64,000 nucleotides of DNA from Bacteroidales bacterium (lineage in GTDB: Bacteria > Bacteroidota > Bacteroidia > Bacteroidales > Muribaculaceae). Both the position numbers and the translations under genes were made by a program. Of this stretch, positions 16,378 through 25,819 are shown piece after piece; the first letter of the stretch is position 1, and each line of letters starts with the position of its first letter. Where the stretch lies: assembly GCA_004557825.1 (NCBI GenBank), contig SFFL01000007.1:29528-93527 (forward strand). The letters run 5' to 3'. The notes under the pieces were generated by a model, which had not been told where the DNA came from, did not search any database, and was given only the letters and a program-made list of their open reading frames with translations.

Positions 16378-18426
16378 TTACAAGAGCGATACCGAGCGGG
16401 TAATGAACTGCGAGAGGTCGGCGCCTTTGAGCAGACCGTTGCCGAGCAGGGCCAGGTCGATGAGCTGGCGTACAAGCGGCTGAGTGGCAGCGTACTGCGA
16501 AATAATCTCGGTCTGATTCTTGCGGATCTTGTCTACGGCAGCCATAAGGTCGTTGATCTGTTGCTGCTGTTCGGCCGAAGGATTGTGATCTTTCACTTCC
16601 TTGTTTACGGCCTCAATCTTCTCATTGTCGGCCTTGATGTCAGCGGCAATCGGAGCCACCTTTTCGGAAAGAGCCTCGCGGGCAGCAGCCACCACTTTGG
16701 CTACAACGGGCTGCTCCACGTTGACGGAGAGGTTGTAGCTGTCGGGCATATCGGCATAGAAATTCATACCGGCCTGCATAGCAGCCATCTCCTTCATACG
16801 ACGCATATACTCGTTCTGGGTGATGACGATAGGAGCGCTCTGCTCGCCCAGTGCCTCGAAGGTGACAAAGAACTGAGCCTTGTCGTTTTTGGGAAGCTGC
16901 GAATTGAACAGCGTGGTGAGCATATCACGGTCCTCCTGCGAGAGGTCGGCCACTTTTCGGTCGGCCTTGGGAATGAGATTGTCGACGATGTCGGAATCGA
17001 CGCGCACGAAACGGGTCTTTTCAAGTTTGTTTTCAAGCAACCCTACGAAGTGGCTGTCGAGGCGGCCATCCATCAGCAGTACGGAATATCCCTTGTCGTT
17101 GGCGGCCTTGATATATGTATACTGCTCGGTGGGGTCGGTGGCGTAGAGGAATACCAGAGTGCCATCCTTGTCGGTCTGAGCCGGTTCGATGAGCGCCTTG
17201 TATTCGTCGATGGTGAAGAACTTGCCCTCGGTATCTTTCAGGAGGCAGAACTTCATGGCGGCATCGCGGAATTTCTCATCGGTGAGCATACCGTATTTGA
17301 TGAAGATACTGATGTCGTCCCACTTGCTTTCGAAGTCGGCGCGGTCGGCCTTGAAGAGGTCTTCGAGACGCTGCGACACCTTCTTTGTGATGTAGCCGGA
17401 GATTTTCTTCACGGCCGAGTCGCTCTGCAGATAGCTTCGCGATACATTCAGAGGAATGTCAGGGGAGTCGATCACGCCCTGCAGGAGCATCATAAACTCA
17501 GGCACAACGCCCTCAACGGAATCGGTGACGAATACCTGATTGCAGTAGAGCTGAATACGGTTTTTGGTCACTTCAAAATTGTCGTGAAGTTTGGGGAAGA
17601 AGAGCACGCCGGTGAGGTTGAAGGGGTAGTCGACATTGAGGTGAATCCAGAACAGAGGGTCGTCCTGACCGGGATAGAGGTCGCGGTAGAAAGCGAGGTA
17701 ATCCTTGTCGGTGAGGTCGGCGGGCTTCTTCATCCAGAGCGGCTCGGTGGAGTTGATCACCTTGTCGCGGTCGGTGTCGACCATCTTGCCATCCTTCCAT
17801 TCCTGCTCCTTGCCGGAAATCACGGGCACGGGGAGGAAACGGCAGTATTTGCGCAGGAGTGTGTCGATGCGTGCCTGCTCCAGGAATTCAGCGTTTTCGG
17901 GATCGATGTGGAGGATAATGTCGGTACCGCGCTCAGCCTTCTCAGCAGGCTCCATAGTGTACTCGGGGGAGCCGTCGCAGGTCCAGCGCACGGCTTCAGC
18001 GCCATCTTTATAGGAAAGGGAGAGGATCTCCACCTTGTTGGCTACCATAAATGCCGAGTAGAAACCCAGACCGAAGTGACCGATGATGGCATTGGTGGTG
18101 TCCTTGTATTTTGCCAGGAAGTCCTCTGCTCCAGAGAAAGCTATCTGGTTGATATACTTGTCGATGTCTTCGGATGTCATACCGATACCGTGGTCGCTTA
18201 CGGTGAGTGTGCCGGCCTCTTTGTCGACCTTCACATACACGCGTAGGTCGCCGACTTCACCTTTGAAGTCGCCGAACGAAGAGAGAGTGCGCAGTTTCTG
18301 CGACGCATCCACAGCGTTGGATACGAGCTCACGAAGGAAGATTTCGTGGTCGCTGTAAAGAAATTTCTTGATGACAGGAAAGATGTTCTCGGTGGTTACA
18401 CCGATGTTGCCTTTAGTTGTTGCCAT
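16378..18426 (-). CDS. htpG: Molecular chaperone HtpG (Hsp90)
   Basis: A 682-residue bacterial Hsp90. The N-terminal GHKL ATPase domain is clear: ELVSNAVDASQKL supplies the Mg-binding Asn37 and ATP-base Asp40 with catalytic Glu33, DHGIGMT is the next nucleotide loop, and GHFGLGFYSAFMVA is the lid/Gly-rich loop. The middle domain carries YCNQVFVTD and SDIPLNVSRS-like segments with the catalytic-loop Arg. The C-terminal dimerisation domain ends in LGNGLLKGADLSQFITRSVSLL-type helices. It lies downstream of clpC but is separated from it by a strong terminator, so it is its own unit. No clear promoter box was found in the 70 bases upstream. Confidence 0.97.
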   Translation of the reverse strand: MATTKGNIGVTTENIFPVIKKFLYSDHEIFLRELVSNAVDASQKLRTLSSFGDFKGEVGDLRVYVKVDKEAGTLTVSDHGIGMTSEDIDKYINQIAFSGAEDFLAKYKDTTNAIIGHFGLGFYSAFMVANKVEILSLSYKDGAEAVRWTCDGSPEYTMEPAEKAERGTDIILHIDPENAEFLEQARIDTLLRKYCRFLPVPVISGKEQEWKDGKMVDTDRDKVINSTEPLWMKKPADLTDKDYLAFYRDLYPGQDDPLFWIHLNVDYPFNLTGVLFFPKLHDNFEVTKNRIQLYCNQVFVTDSVEGVVPEFMMLLQGVIDSPDIPLNVSRSYLQSDSAVKKISGYITKKVSQRLEDLFKADRADFESKWDDISIFIKYGMLTDEKFRDAAMKFCLLKDTEGKFFTIDEYKALIEPAQTDKDGTLVFLYATDPTEQYTYIKAANDKGYSVLLMDGRLDSHFVGLLENKLEKTRFVRVDSDIVDNLIPKADRKVADLSQEDRDMLTTLFNSQLPKNDKAQFFVTFEALGEQSAPIVITQNEYMRRMKEMAAMQAGMNFYADMPDSYNLSVNVEQPVVAKVVAAAREALSEKVAPIAADIKADNEKIEAVNKEVKDHNPSAEQQQQINDLMAAVDKIRKNQTEIISQYAATQPLVRQLIDLALLGNGLLKGADLSQFITRSVSLL

Positions 18427-18498
18427 TGTTATATGTGTTTTTTAGATTTTACGGGAGTAAATTTCAGAGAAGTGTATACATATATAACAATGTGCAAA

Positions 18499-18529
18499 AA
18501 AAATGCCAATCCCGAAGATTGGCATTTTT
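18499..18529 (-). terminator. Bidirectional terminator between clpC and htpG
   Basis: A perfect 13-bp stem, AAAAATGCCAATC (18499-18511) with GATTGGCATTTTT (18517-18529), and a five-base loop. A/T tracts on both sides allow termination either way; here it ends clpC. Confidence 0.9.
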
Positions 18530-18562
18530 CTATAAATGATGTTAAAAACTGTCAGTAATATG

Positions 18563-21202
18563 TCAGTCGGCGGAGCTTTCCGTGTCAGCAGGAGAGTGGT
18601 CGGCATCTGCGGCAGGGGCTTCCGGCTGCTTGAGAGCTTTTTGCTCAGAGGGGTCGAGTGCTGTGGCTTTCTCCACCACAGCGGTGGTGATTTTGCCGGC
18701 CTCCTTGTCGAAGTCAACACGGATGGTGTCGCCGGGGTGCAGTTCGGAATTGATAATCAGCTCTGCCAGCGGGTCTTCGAGATATTTCTGAATCGAACGC
18801 TTGAGCGGACGGGCACCGTACTGCTGGTCGTAGCCCTTGTCGGCGATGAAGTTCTTGGCATCGTCGGTGATATCGAGGGTGTATCCCATCAGGGTCATAC
18901 GGCTGCGGAATCCGCGAAGCTCTATGTCGATAATCTTGAAGATGGCGTCGCGGTCGAGCGAGTCGAACATTACGATGTCGTCGATTCGGTTGAGGAATTC
19001 CGGAGCGAAAGCCTTATTGAGAGCCTTCTGGATTACGGAATCGTTGTATTCTTTCTCCTTGGCGGCGTCGCGGGTGGAGAAGCCCACGCCCGAACCGAAG
19101 TCCTTGAGCTGACGGGTGCCGATGTTCGACGTCATAATTATCAGCGTGTTCTTGAAGTCGATATGGCGACCGAGGCTGTCGGTGAGGCGCCCTTCGTCGA
19201 GCACCTGCAGGAGCAGGTTGAACACATCGGGATGCGCCTTCTCGATTTCGTCGAGGAGCACAACGGAGTAGGGTTTGCGGCGCACCTTTTCGGTGAGCTG
19301 GCCACCTTCCTCATAGCCTACATATCCCGGAGGCGCGCCCACGAGGCGGCTCACGGTGAATTTCTCCATATATTCGCTCATATCCACGCGGATAAGCGTG
19401 TCGGCGCTGTCAAAGAGATATTCGGCGAGTTTCTTGGCCAGATGGGTTTTACCCACACCGGTAGGGCCGAGGAACATAAATGTGCCGATGGGCTTGTTGG
19501 GGTCTTTCAGACCTACACGGTTGCGCTGGATTGCTTTGACAATCTTGTCGATAGCGGCATCCTGCCCGATAATGTCGGTCTTGAGTTTCGGAGCCATCTG
19601 ACGCAGACGGGCGCCTTCGGCCTGTGCGATGCGCTGAACCGGTACACCTGTCATCATAGCCACAACCTCCGACACTTTGTCTTCGTCGACCACAACCTTA
19701 TCGGCTTCAAGCTGCTTCTCCCAGCGGGCGTTGGCATCGGCCAACTGCTGCTTGAGTTGCTGCTCTTTGTCGCGGAAAGAGGCTGCTTTCTCGAAATTCT
19801 GTGCCTGGGCGGCTGCCAGCTTCTCGGCGCCGGCTTCGGTGATTTCCTTTTCAAGTTGCTCGATTTCGGCAGGAACCACAATGTTGGTGATGTGTGCGCG
19901 GCTGCCGGCCTCGTCGAGGGCGTCGATGGCCTTGTCAGGGAAATTGCGGTCGGAAACGTAGCGCTCAGTGAGCGATACGCAAGCCTTGAGAGCATCATCG
20001 GTGTAAATCACATTATGGTGCTTCTCATACTTATCCTTGATATTCTGAAGAATCTGCAGCGTTTCTTCGGGCGTAGTAGGCTCAACCATTACTTTCTGGA
20101 AACGACGTTCCAGGGCACCATCCTTTTCGATATTCTTGCGGTACTCGTCGAGGGTAGTGGCACCGATGCACTGGATTTCGCCACGTGCAAGAGCGGGTTT
20201 GAGCAGGTTGGCTGCGTCCATCTGACCGGCGGCGTTGCCGGCTCCTACGATGGTGTGAAGCTCGTCGATAAACAGAATCACGTCGGGGCTTTTCGACAGT
20301 TCGTTGAGGATGGCTTTTACGCGCTCCTCAAACTGGCCGCGGTATTTTGTGCCTGCCACGAGCGAAGCCATATCAAGCGAGATGACGCGTTTGTCGAACA
20401 GGATGCGCGATACCTTGCGCTGCACGATTCGCAGTGCAAGACCCTCTACGATAGCCGATTTGCCCACACCGGGCTCGCCGATGAGCACAGGATTGTTCTT
20501 CTTGCGGCGGCTCAAAATCTGAGCCAGACGCTCGATTTCCACCTCACGGCCCACCACGGGGTCAAGTCGGCCATCCTCAGCGGCGCGGGTCATATCGTTG
20601 CCAAACTTGTCGAGGGTGGGTGTGTCGTTGCCTCCGCGCTGACGTGCAGACTGGTGCGCCGAGCGGTCCTCGGCGGGGCGCTGCGAAGAACCTTGCGGAG
20701 CTTCGTCCTCATCTTCCTCATCCTCATCGGCGTAGCTTGCGGTGAGCCCCGGTTTGTCGGCCTTGTTCTGGAGCAGACCCAGCAGCGACGGGTAGTCGAT
20801 ACCTGCCTGACGAAACGGCGCGATGAACGGCATCCGCTGCACTTCGGGGTTGTGCAGGATAGCCAATGCAAGGTGTATGGCATCTACGGCGTCGCTTTTG
20901 AGCATACGTGCTTCAAGCACCGAGAGCTTAATAAGCCGGTTGCTCAGGTCGCTGGCCGTCACATCGCCGCTGTAGAGCGATGCAGTGGTGTCGAAGAGGG
21001 AGTTGTCAAGCTCCTGGCGGAGCTGATATACAGATACGTTGCGGGCGATTTGCTCCATCAGTGAGAACACCTGCGACCCTGTATCGCCGAGAACAGCCAG
21101 AAAGAGGTGCTCGGGATTTATAATGTTGCTGTTGTGGCGCACAGCCTCCCTTCGGCTGAGCTCCAGAACATTTTTGAGTTGTTCGGTGAAATTGATGTCC
21201 AT
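18563..21202 (-). CDS. clpC: ATP-dependent Clp protease ATP-binding subunit ClpC
   Basis: An 879-residue class I Hsp100 unfoldase. Residues 1-145 are the double Clp N-domain. An acidic/low-complexity linker (DEDEEDEDE) follows at about 159-168. The first AAA+ module has GEPGVGKSAI at about 243. A short middle domain with a UVR-like segment (AQAQNFEKAASFRDKEQQL) separates it from the second module with GPTGVGKTHLAKKLA. The short UVR-type middle region, instead of the long ClpB coiled coil, makes this ClpC and not ClpB. The C-terminal tail is Ala/Asp/Glu-rich. A strong AAGGAG ribosome site precedes the ATG. No clpP is nearby. Confidence 0.9.
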   Translation of the reverse strand: MDINFTEQLKNVLELSRREAVRHNSNIINPEHLFLAVLGDTGSQVFSLMEQIARNVSVYQLRQELDNSLFDTTASLYSGDVTASDLSNRLIKLSVLEARMLKSDAVDAIHLALAILHNPEVQRMPFIAPFRQAGIDYPSLLGLLQNKADKPGLTASYADEDEEDEDEAPQGSSQRPAEDRSAHQSARQRGGNDTPTLDKFGNDMTRAAEDGRLDPVVGREVEIERLAQILSRRKKNNPVLIGEPGVGKSAIVEGLALRIVQRKVSRILFDKRVISLDMASLVAGTKYRGQFEERVKAILNELSKSPDVILFIDELHTIVGAGNAAGQMDAANLLKPALARGEIQCIGATTLDEYRKNIEKDGALERRFQKVMVEPTTPEETLQILQNIKDKYEKHHNVIYTDDALKACVSLTERYVSDRNFPDKAIDALDEAGSRAHITNIVVPAEIEQLEKEITEAGAEKLAAAQAQNFEKAASFRDKEQQLKQQLADANARWEKQLEADKVVVDEDKVSEVVAMMTGVPVQRIAQAEGARLRQMAPKLKTDIIGQDAAIDKIVKAIQRNRVGLKDPNKPIGTFMFLGPTGVGKTHLAKKLAEYLFDSADTLIRVDMSEYMEKFTVSRLVGAPPGYVGYEEGGQLTEKVRRKPYSVVLLDEIEKAHPDVFNLLLQVLDEGRLTDSLGRHIDFKNTLIIMTSNIGTRQLKDFGSGVGFSTRDAAKEKEYNDSVIQKALNKAFAPEFLNRIDDIVMFDSLDRDAIFKIIDIELRGFRSRMTLMGYTLDITDDAKNFIADKGYDQQYGARPLKRSIQKYLEDPLAELIINSELHPGDTIRVDFDKEAGKITTAVVEKATALDPSEQKALKQPEAPAADADHSPADTESSAD

Positions 21203-21410
21203 TTAAATCTCCTTATAATTTAGAGCCGGGTCGACAATACCAGTTGACTGCCCGGCGATTATATACTATAACGGCAAAATCTATGCCAAAGTATGTTGCT
21301 ACGTAGCTGTATTCTCCTTAAAAAAGTTTAAATATGCCGGAGCGAGTATATAAAGCCGCCTCACCGGGCCGCTTTGGCGGAAAGTCGGTGAGGCGGGTAT
21401 GTGGGTGGTA

Positions 21411-21446
21411 GCTTATTTAGCTGAGTTAGCTTATTTAGCTGAGTAC
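21411..21446. repeat. 18-base tandem duplication across a stop codon
   Basis: TAGCTTATTTAGCTGAGT is repeated twice at the end of the WG-repeat gene. The duplication copies the last codons and the TAA stop in frame, leaving a second stop 18 bases beyond the first. Confidence 0.8.
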
Positions 21447-23314
21447 ACACTCAAAGAAACAGTATCAGCTGCTACTACGTCTACGTCTGCTACTTCTTCT
21501 ACCGCTACGGTGTCAACAGCCTCTGTTGCTTCAACAACTTCAACTGCCTCTTCTACATCTTTGGAAGTGGCTTTGGTATTCTGCTTTTCGGCGATTGATT
21601 CGTAGTTGCTTTCAGCGCTGGAGATAAGGGAGGCGCGGTTGCTGTCCCAGCCCTTGGCGTCGTAGATGACAAGTGCGAGCGAGCTTGTGTCGTAGCTGCT
21701 GTCGGGACCAACGAATACGTTTACTTTGCCCTTTTTGAAGAGGGTGTAAGCCTTGGTGTTGGCAGCTACTGTGAAGCCCTTGGCCTTCATAGCATTGGTG
21801 AAGGCTTCCTTGAGGGTGTTGAACTGACCTTCTACGGAGGCGTTAAGCTCCATACGGATCAGATTTACCATACCTTCGGTGTTCCATACATAATTGTAGT
21901 GGTCGAAGTTCTGGAAGCTGTAGCCGTAGTAGGTCTGAGTGGTGTAAACGGGTACCGAATTTACAACATAGGAGTTGGTGTAGGCGTAGCCGGAGATGCT
22001 GTAGCGGAAGCCGCCTTTGACATCTTCAAAGTTATAGCGGTCAACGCCGGAGTAGTCCTTAGGTTCGCCCTTGAAGTATTTGTAAAGGGGAGTGTCGATG
22101 GTCACGCCGCAAGCGCCGTTCTCGGTGATGTATGAAGCCAGCTTGTCGGCAGCACCGGTGGCATTGAAATAGTCGGTGGTTACGAGCGAGTTGGCACTTG
22201 CTGAAATATCATAGAAATCGTTCTTGATGAGAGGTTCGCCATCTTCTTTATAGAAAGAGATTGCGTGCTCTTCACCGCCGATAAGACCGAAGCCCTTGAG
22301 ATATACGAGATAGTCCATATCTTCGAAGGTAGTCTCGCGCTCGTCGTTGGCGTTTACGATATAGAATTTCTTGCTGTTGCTCTTGCAGAGGAATTTGTCG
22401 CCGGGCATCATCGAGATGTACTCGTATTTGGCACGAATCACAATTTCACCATCCATATTCATTACGCCCACTTTGGAGTCCTCGCTGGTATAGACAACAA
22501 ATTTTTCGTTGAAATCCCAGATTGACTGAACCTTGGAGGGAAGCTTGGTGAACTCACCCTTCTTGTCAACGAAGCCATAGCGGTCGCCTTTCTTGGCAGC
22601 GAATTTGCCGCCGATCATATTTGAAGTGATGGCGATGCCGGTGAGCTTGGCTACTTCTTCACCTTTCTTATTGATGATATATGTGGGATAAGAAGGACCA
22701 TCCTCGCTTTCAGCCGATTCGCCGGCTTCATCTTCCTTTTCCATGTCAGCTTTCTTAACCACAGCTGCATAGCCTTCGGAAAATTCGGTGCAGGTAGCAT
22801 ATTTGGGCTCAATCTTCATCTCGCCCTTGTTGTTGATGAAGCCGATGTTGTCTTCCTCATCCCATACGGCAGCCATACCGTCGGAGAAATATGCACGCAC
22901 ATTGGTGAGCTCTTTTTTCTTGTAGGGGAGCAACTCGAATACCATCTTGCCGTCGGCGTTGTAGTATTTGATGCGTTCGCCGGGACGGGTGGCGGGGATA
23001 ACACCGTCGCTCATCACGCCGGCATCTTTAAGGCCTTCGAGGTCGGCTACAAGTTCGGGCTTTTCGGCAGCTTTGTACACCGATATGCCTTTGTTTTCCT
23101 CAACAGTGAACAGACCGTTGATTACAGCTGAGGGGCGATTCTCAAATTCGTCGTCGAAGAGAATTTTGCCGTCAGGGCCGATCATACCCCAGTTGGAGTC
23201 TTTGTCGGATTTTACTGCCAGATAGTCGATGTCGTTTTCGGTAGACGACGAGCAACCGGCAAGCATAAATGTGGCCGCAATCAGAGAAAGGGCGGATTTA
23301 ACAGAGAATTGCAT
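21431..23314 (-). CDS. WG-repeat lipoprotein
   Basis: A 627-residue lipoprotein with a leader ending LAGC (Cys21). The N-terminal two-thirds hold WG beta-hairpin repeats such as NWGMIGPDGKILF, IGFINNKGEMKIEPKYA and YGFVDKKGEFTKL, each about 45-70 residues apart and separated by acidic linkers. A C-terminal domain (about 400-590) is Tyr-rich, with many short strands. The last 45 residues are a low-complexity Val/Glu/Ala/Thr/Asp tail. WG-repeat proteins are common and mostly uncharacterised; surface or periplasmic binding is assumed. The gene stands alone. A TAATTTTG box at 23349-23342 may be its -7 element. Confidence 0.85.
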   Translation of the reverse strand: MQFSVKSALSLIAATFMLAGCSSSTENDIDYLAVKSDKDSNWGMIGPDGKILFDDEFENRPSAVINGLFTVEENKGISVYKAAEKPELVADLEGLKDAGVMSDGVIPATRPGERIKYYNADGKMVFELLPYKKKELTNVRAYFSDGMAAVWDEEDNIGFINNKGEMKIEPKYATCTEFSEGYAAVVKKADMEKEDEAGESAESEDGPSYPTYIINKKGEEVAKLTGIAITSNMIGGKFAAKKGDRYGFVDKKGEFTKLPSKVQSIWDFNEKFVVYTSEDSKVGVMNMDGEIVIRAKYEYISMMPGDKFLCKSNSKKFYIVNANDERETTFEDMDYLVYLKGFGLIGGEEHAISFYKEDGEPLIKNDFYDISASANSLVTTDYFNATGAADKLASYITENGACGVTIDTPLYKYFKGEPKDYSGVDRYNFEDVKGGFRYSISGYAYTNSYVVNSVPVYTTQTYYGYSFQNFDHYNYVWNTEGMVNLIRMELNASVEGQFNTLKEAFTNAMKAKGFTVAANTKAYTLFKKGKVNVFVGPDSSYDTSSLALVIYDAKGWDSNRASLISSAESNYESIAEKQNTKATSKDVEEAVEVVEATEAVDTVAVEEVADVDVVAADTVSLSVYSAK

Positions 23315-23341
23315 ATAACTATAATAAGGTTAAAATTAGTG

Positions 23342-23349
23342 CAAAATTA
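23342..23349 (-). promoter_or_regulatory. Possible -7 box of the WG-repeat gene
   Basis: TAATTTTG on the minus strand, 28 bases before the ATG. No convincing -33 element at the normal distance. Confidence 0.35.
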
Positions 23350-23407
23350 ATAAAAAAGAGGTGCGGTCGGGGTGTGTTATAGTTAAATAAGGTTAAAATG
23401 CGGTTTG

Positions 23408-23433
23408 CCCGGAAAATCAGGCTGATTTCCGGG
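23408..23433 (-). terminator. Hairpin after mlaF, weak terminator
   Basis: CCCGGAAAATCAG (23408-23420) pairs with CTGATTTCCGGG (23422-23433) with one bulged A and a one-base centre. No T-run follows, so termination would be weak or factor-dependent. Confidence 0.35.
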
Positions 23434-23526
23434 TGAAGAAGATATAAAAATGTGTATTTGAGAAAGTAATCGCTCAAGCTACTTCCTGAGCCGCAGGGAT
23501 GGGGCAGAGGTCTCTGAGGATCGCGG

Positions 23527-24318
23527 TCAGTCGGTATCGTGGGGAGGGTTGGTGTGCCCTTCGCTGATGATATAATCCTTCACCTGCTGGAACAGACGGG
23601 TAGCGAACACAAAGTCGTTGAGGGCTTCGTTGGTGGTGGTGAAGATGCGCTTCTTGTCGCCGATCCATTCGCGGCGCCCCTTGTTGATGAATACGATATT
23701 CTCGCCGATACCGAGCACCGAGTTCATATCGTGGGTGTTGATGATGGTGGTGATATTGTATTCGTGGGTGATGTCGTGGAGAAGTTCGTCGATAAGGATA
23801 GAAGTGCGCGGGTCGAGACCTGAGTTAGGCTCGTCGCAGAAGAGGTATTTGGGATTTAGGGCGATGGCGCGGGCGATGGCCACACGTTTCTGCATACCGC
23901 CGGAAATCTCCGAGGGGTATTTGTTTTCGGCGCCCTGCAGGTTTACGCGCTCCAGGCAGAAGCGGGCGCGGTCGAGCATCTCTCCCTGAGTCATCGAGGT
24001 GAACATCATCAGGGGGAACATCACGTTGCCCAGCACGGTCTCTGAGTCGAATAGTGCGGACCCCTGGAAGAGCATACCTATCTCTTTGCGGAGGTCTTTC
24101 ACCTGGCGGGAATCCATTTTCAGGAAGTCGCGGCCGTCGTAGAGAATTTCACCCTGTTCGGGAGTGACCAGGCCCACGATTGACTTCATCAGCACGGTTT
24201 TACCCGAACCGCTCTGACCGATAATCAGGTTGGTTTTGCCGGTATAGAAAGTGGCGGAGACGTCGTGGAGAATAGTCTTGCCGTCGAATGATTTGGTGAT
24301 ATTTTTTACTTCAATCAT
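23527..24318 (-). CDS. mlaF: ABC transporter ATPase, MlaF type
   Basis: A 263-residue ATPase of the MCE/Mla phospholipid-trafficking transporter. Walker A is GQSGSGKT, the Q-loop region is GMLFQGSALFDSETVLGNV (the SALFDS stretch is typical of MlaF/Mkl), the signature is SGGMQKR, and Walker B is YLFCDEPNSGLDP. It overlaps the upstream permease gene by four bases (ATGA). The C-terminal extension after about residue 225 fits the MlaF family, where it contacts MlaB-like partners. The MlaD substrate-binding gene is not seen downstream; only a weak hairpin follows. Confidence 0.9.
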   Translation of the reverse strand: MIEVKNITKSFDGKTILHDVSATFYTGKTNLIIGQSGSGKTVLMKSIVGLVTPEQGEILYDGRDFLKMDSRQVKDLRKEIGMLFQGSALFDSETVLGNVMFPLMMFTSMTQGEMLDRARFCLERVNLQGAENKYPSEISGGMQKRVAIARAIALNPKYLFCDEPNSGLDPRTSILIDELLHDITHEYNITTIINTHDMNSVLGIGENIVFINKGRREWIGDKKRIFTTTNEALNDFVFATRLFQQVKDYIISEGHTNPPHDTD

Positions 24319-25064
24319 TGGAGCAGCAGTTTGGTGAGAATTACGTCGAAAAGCAGGATGAGAATTGAGGAGGAAACCACAGCGTTGGTTGAGGCTTTAC
24401 CCACCTGCAGCGCGCCACCCTTCACGAAGTAGCCGAAGAAGGAGGCCACGGAGGAGATGATGAATGCAAAGAAGAGGCTCTTGATAAGACCGTACCACAC
24501 ATACCATTCGTTGAAGAAGGCCTGGATGCCGTAAGTGTATCGTGAGGTGGAAATCAGGTCGGTGAAGATGGTCACGAAATATCCGCCGAGGAGTGAGGTG
24601 CCGATACAGAAGGCGCTCAGCACCGGCATAAAGCATACGAAAGCCACAATCTTGGGGAGTACCAGGAAGTTGGCCGAGTTGACGCCCATAATGTCGAGGG
24701 CGTCGATTTGCTCGGTGACACGCATAGTGCCTATTTCCGAGGCTATATTGGAACCGACTTTGCCGGCAAGAATAAGGCAGAGGATGGAGTTGGAGAACTC
24801 AAGCAGCACGATGTCGCGTGTGGCCAGACCTACGGAATAGGCAGGCATAAGCGGGTTGGTGGTGTTGAGCTTCATCTGTATGGTGCAGACTGCGCCGATA
24901 AAGAGCGAGATGATGATGACCAGCGGGATGGAGTCTACGCCGAGCTTCGACACCTCCTGCACAGTGCGCCGGCCGAAGACGCTCCACTTGTCGGGAATAT
25001 TGAATGTGCGGACAATAAACCGGCAATATTTGCCGAACTGCCCCAGAGATTTCTCTATAATCAT
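24315..25064 (-). CDS. mlaE: ABC transporter permease, MlaE type
   Basis: A 249-residue inner-membrane permease of the MlaE family with about five hydrophobic segments. The hallmark cytoplasmic stretch KVGSNIASEIGTMRVTEQID lies near residues 105-125 and is followed by DIMGVNSANFLVLPKIVA. With MlaF it should move phospholipids between inner and outer membrane to keep outer-membrane lipid asymmetry. It is first of a two-gene operon. A TAACTTTG box at 25095-25088 suggests a start of transcription just upstream, in a region shared with the divergent udk gene. Confidence 0.92.
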   Translation of the reverse strand: MIIEKSLGQFGKYCRFIVRTFNIPDKWSVFGRRTVQEVSKLGVDSIPLVIIISLFIGAVCTIQMKLNTTNPLMPAYSVGLATRDIVLLEFSNSILCLILAGKVGSNIASEIGTMRVTEQIDALDIMGVNSANFLVLPKIVAFVCFMPVLSAFCIGTSLLGGYFVTIFTDLISTSRYTYGIQAFFNEWYVWYGLIKSLFFAFIISSVASFFGYFVKGGALQVGKASTNAVVSSSILILLFDVILTKLLLQ

Positions 25065-25087
25065 AGAATTTTCATCTTTAGCGGTGA

Positions 25088-25095
25088 CAAAGTTA
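25088..25095 (-). promoter_or_regulatory. -7 box of the mlaEF operon
   Basis: A perfect TAACTTTG on the minus strand, 24 bases before the ATG of mlaE; the -33 element is not obvious. Confidence 0.4.
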
Positions 25096-25185
25096 AGAAA
25101 TTTTCCAGAAAAAAATCAGCGGTACTGCTAATATGTGCGAGGAATTTAGTAATTTCGCCATTAAAATTATTAAACACCATCATAA

Positions 25186-25818
25186 ATGTTAATCATTGGT
25201 ATAGCCGGTGGCACCGGTTCAGGCAAAACTACTGTGGTGAACAAGATTCTTTCGAGTTTTCCCGCAGGAGAGGTAGCGGTGATTCCGCAGGATTCCTATT
25301 ATAAGGATTCGTCGCACATTCCGCCTGAGGATCGTAGCAAAATCAATTTCGATGAACCCGATGCGATAGAATGGAGCCTCCTGGTGGAGCATCTGCGCCA
25401 GCTCAAGAAGGGCAACGCCATAGAAATGCCTACTTACAGCTATCTCACCTGTACCCGTCAGGAAGAGACGGTGAGCGTGAAGCCGTGCGATGTGGTAATC
25501 GTGGAAGGAATCCTTGTGCTTACCGACCCCGTACTGCGCCAGATGATGGATGTGAAATGCTTTGTCGACGCCGATGCCGACGACCGACTGATCCGTGTGA
25601 TTGCCCGCGACTGCATAGAGCGCGGCCGCACTCCGCAGATGGTGATCGACCGCTATGAGGAGGTGCTCAAGCCTATGCACTGCCGCTACATTGAGCCGTG
25701 CAAGCGCTATGCCGACCTGATTATCCCGCAGGGTGGCACCAATTCGGTGGCAATCGGCTTGCTTACTGACTTTATTGACGGACGTCTGCGCAAGGCTTCT
25801 ATCTGCAAATTAAAATGA
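25186..25818 (+). CDS. udk: Uridine kinase
   Basis: A 210-residue uridine/cytidine kinase that makes UMP or CMP from nucleoside and NTP in pyrimidine salvage. Walker A is GGTGSGKT at residues 8-15. It has the substrate-binding QDSYYKD, the NFDEPDAIEW motif, and a lid region with RDCIERGRTP. Length is normal. It is followed after one base by lptB, so the two are co-transcribed. It is divergent from mlaE; TAATTTCG at 25150-25157 is a one-mismatch -7 box. Confidence 0.93.
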   Translation: MLIIGIAGGTGSGKTTVVNKILSSFPAGEVAVIPQDSYYKDSSHIPPEDRSKINFDEPDAIEWSLLVEHLRQLKKGNAIEMPTYSYLTCTRQEETVSVKPCDVVIVEGILVLTDPVLRQMMDVKCFVDADADDRLIRVIARDCIERGRTPQMVIDRYEEVLKPMHCRYIEPCKRYADLIIPQGGTNSVAIGLLTDFIDGRLRKASICKLK

Positions 25819-25819
25819 A

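Noticed and set aside
16561..18246. Open frame of 561 codons on the plus strand
   Set aside because: Fully antisense to htpG, which is unmistakable; no start signal and no family features.
18536..21064. Open frame of 842 codons on the plus strand
   Set aside because: Antisense to clpC. The length comes from codon bias of the real gene and it runs through the terminator before it.
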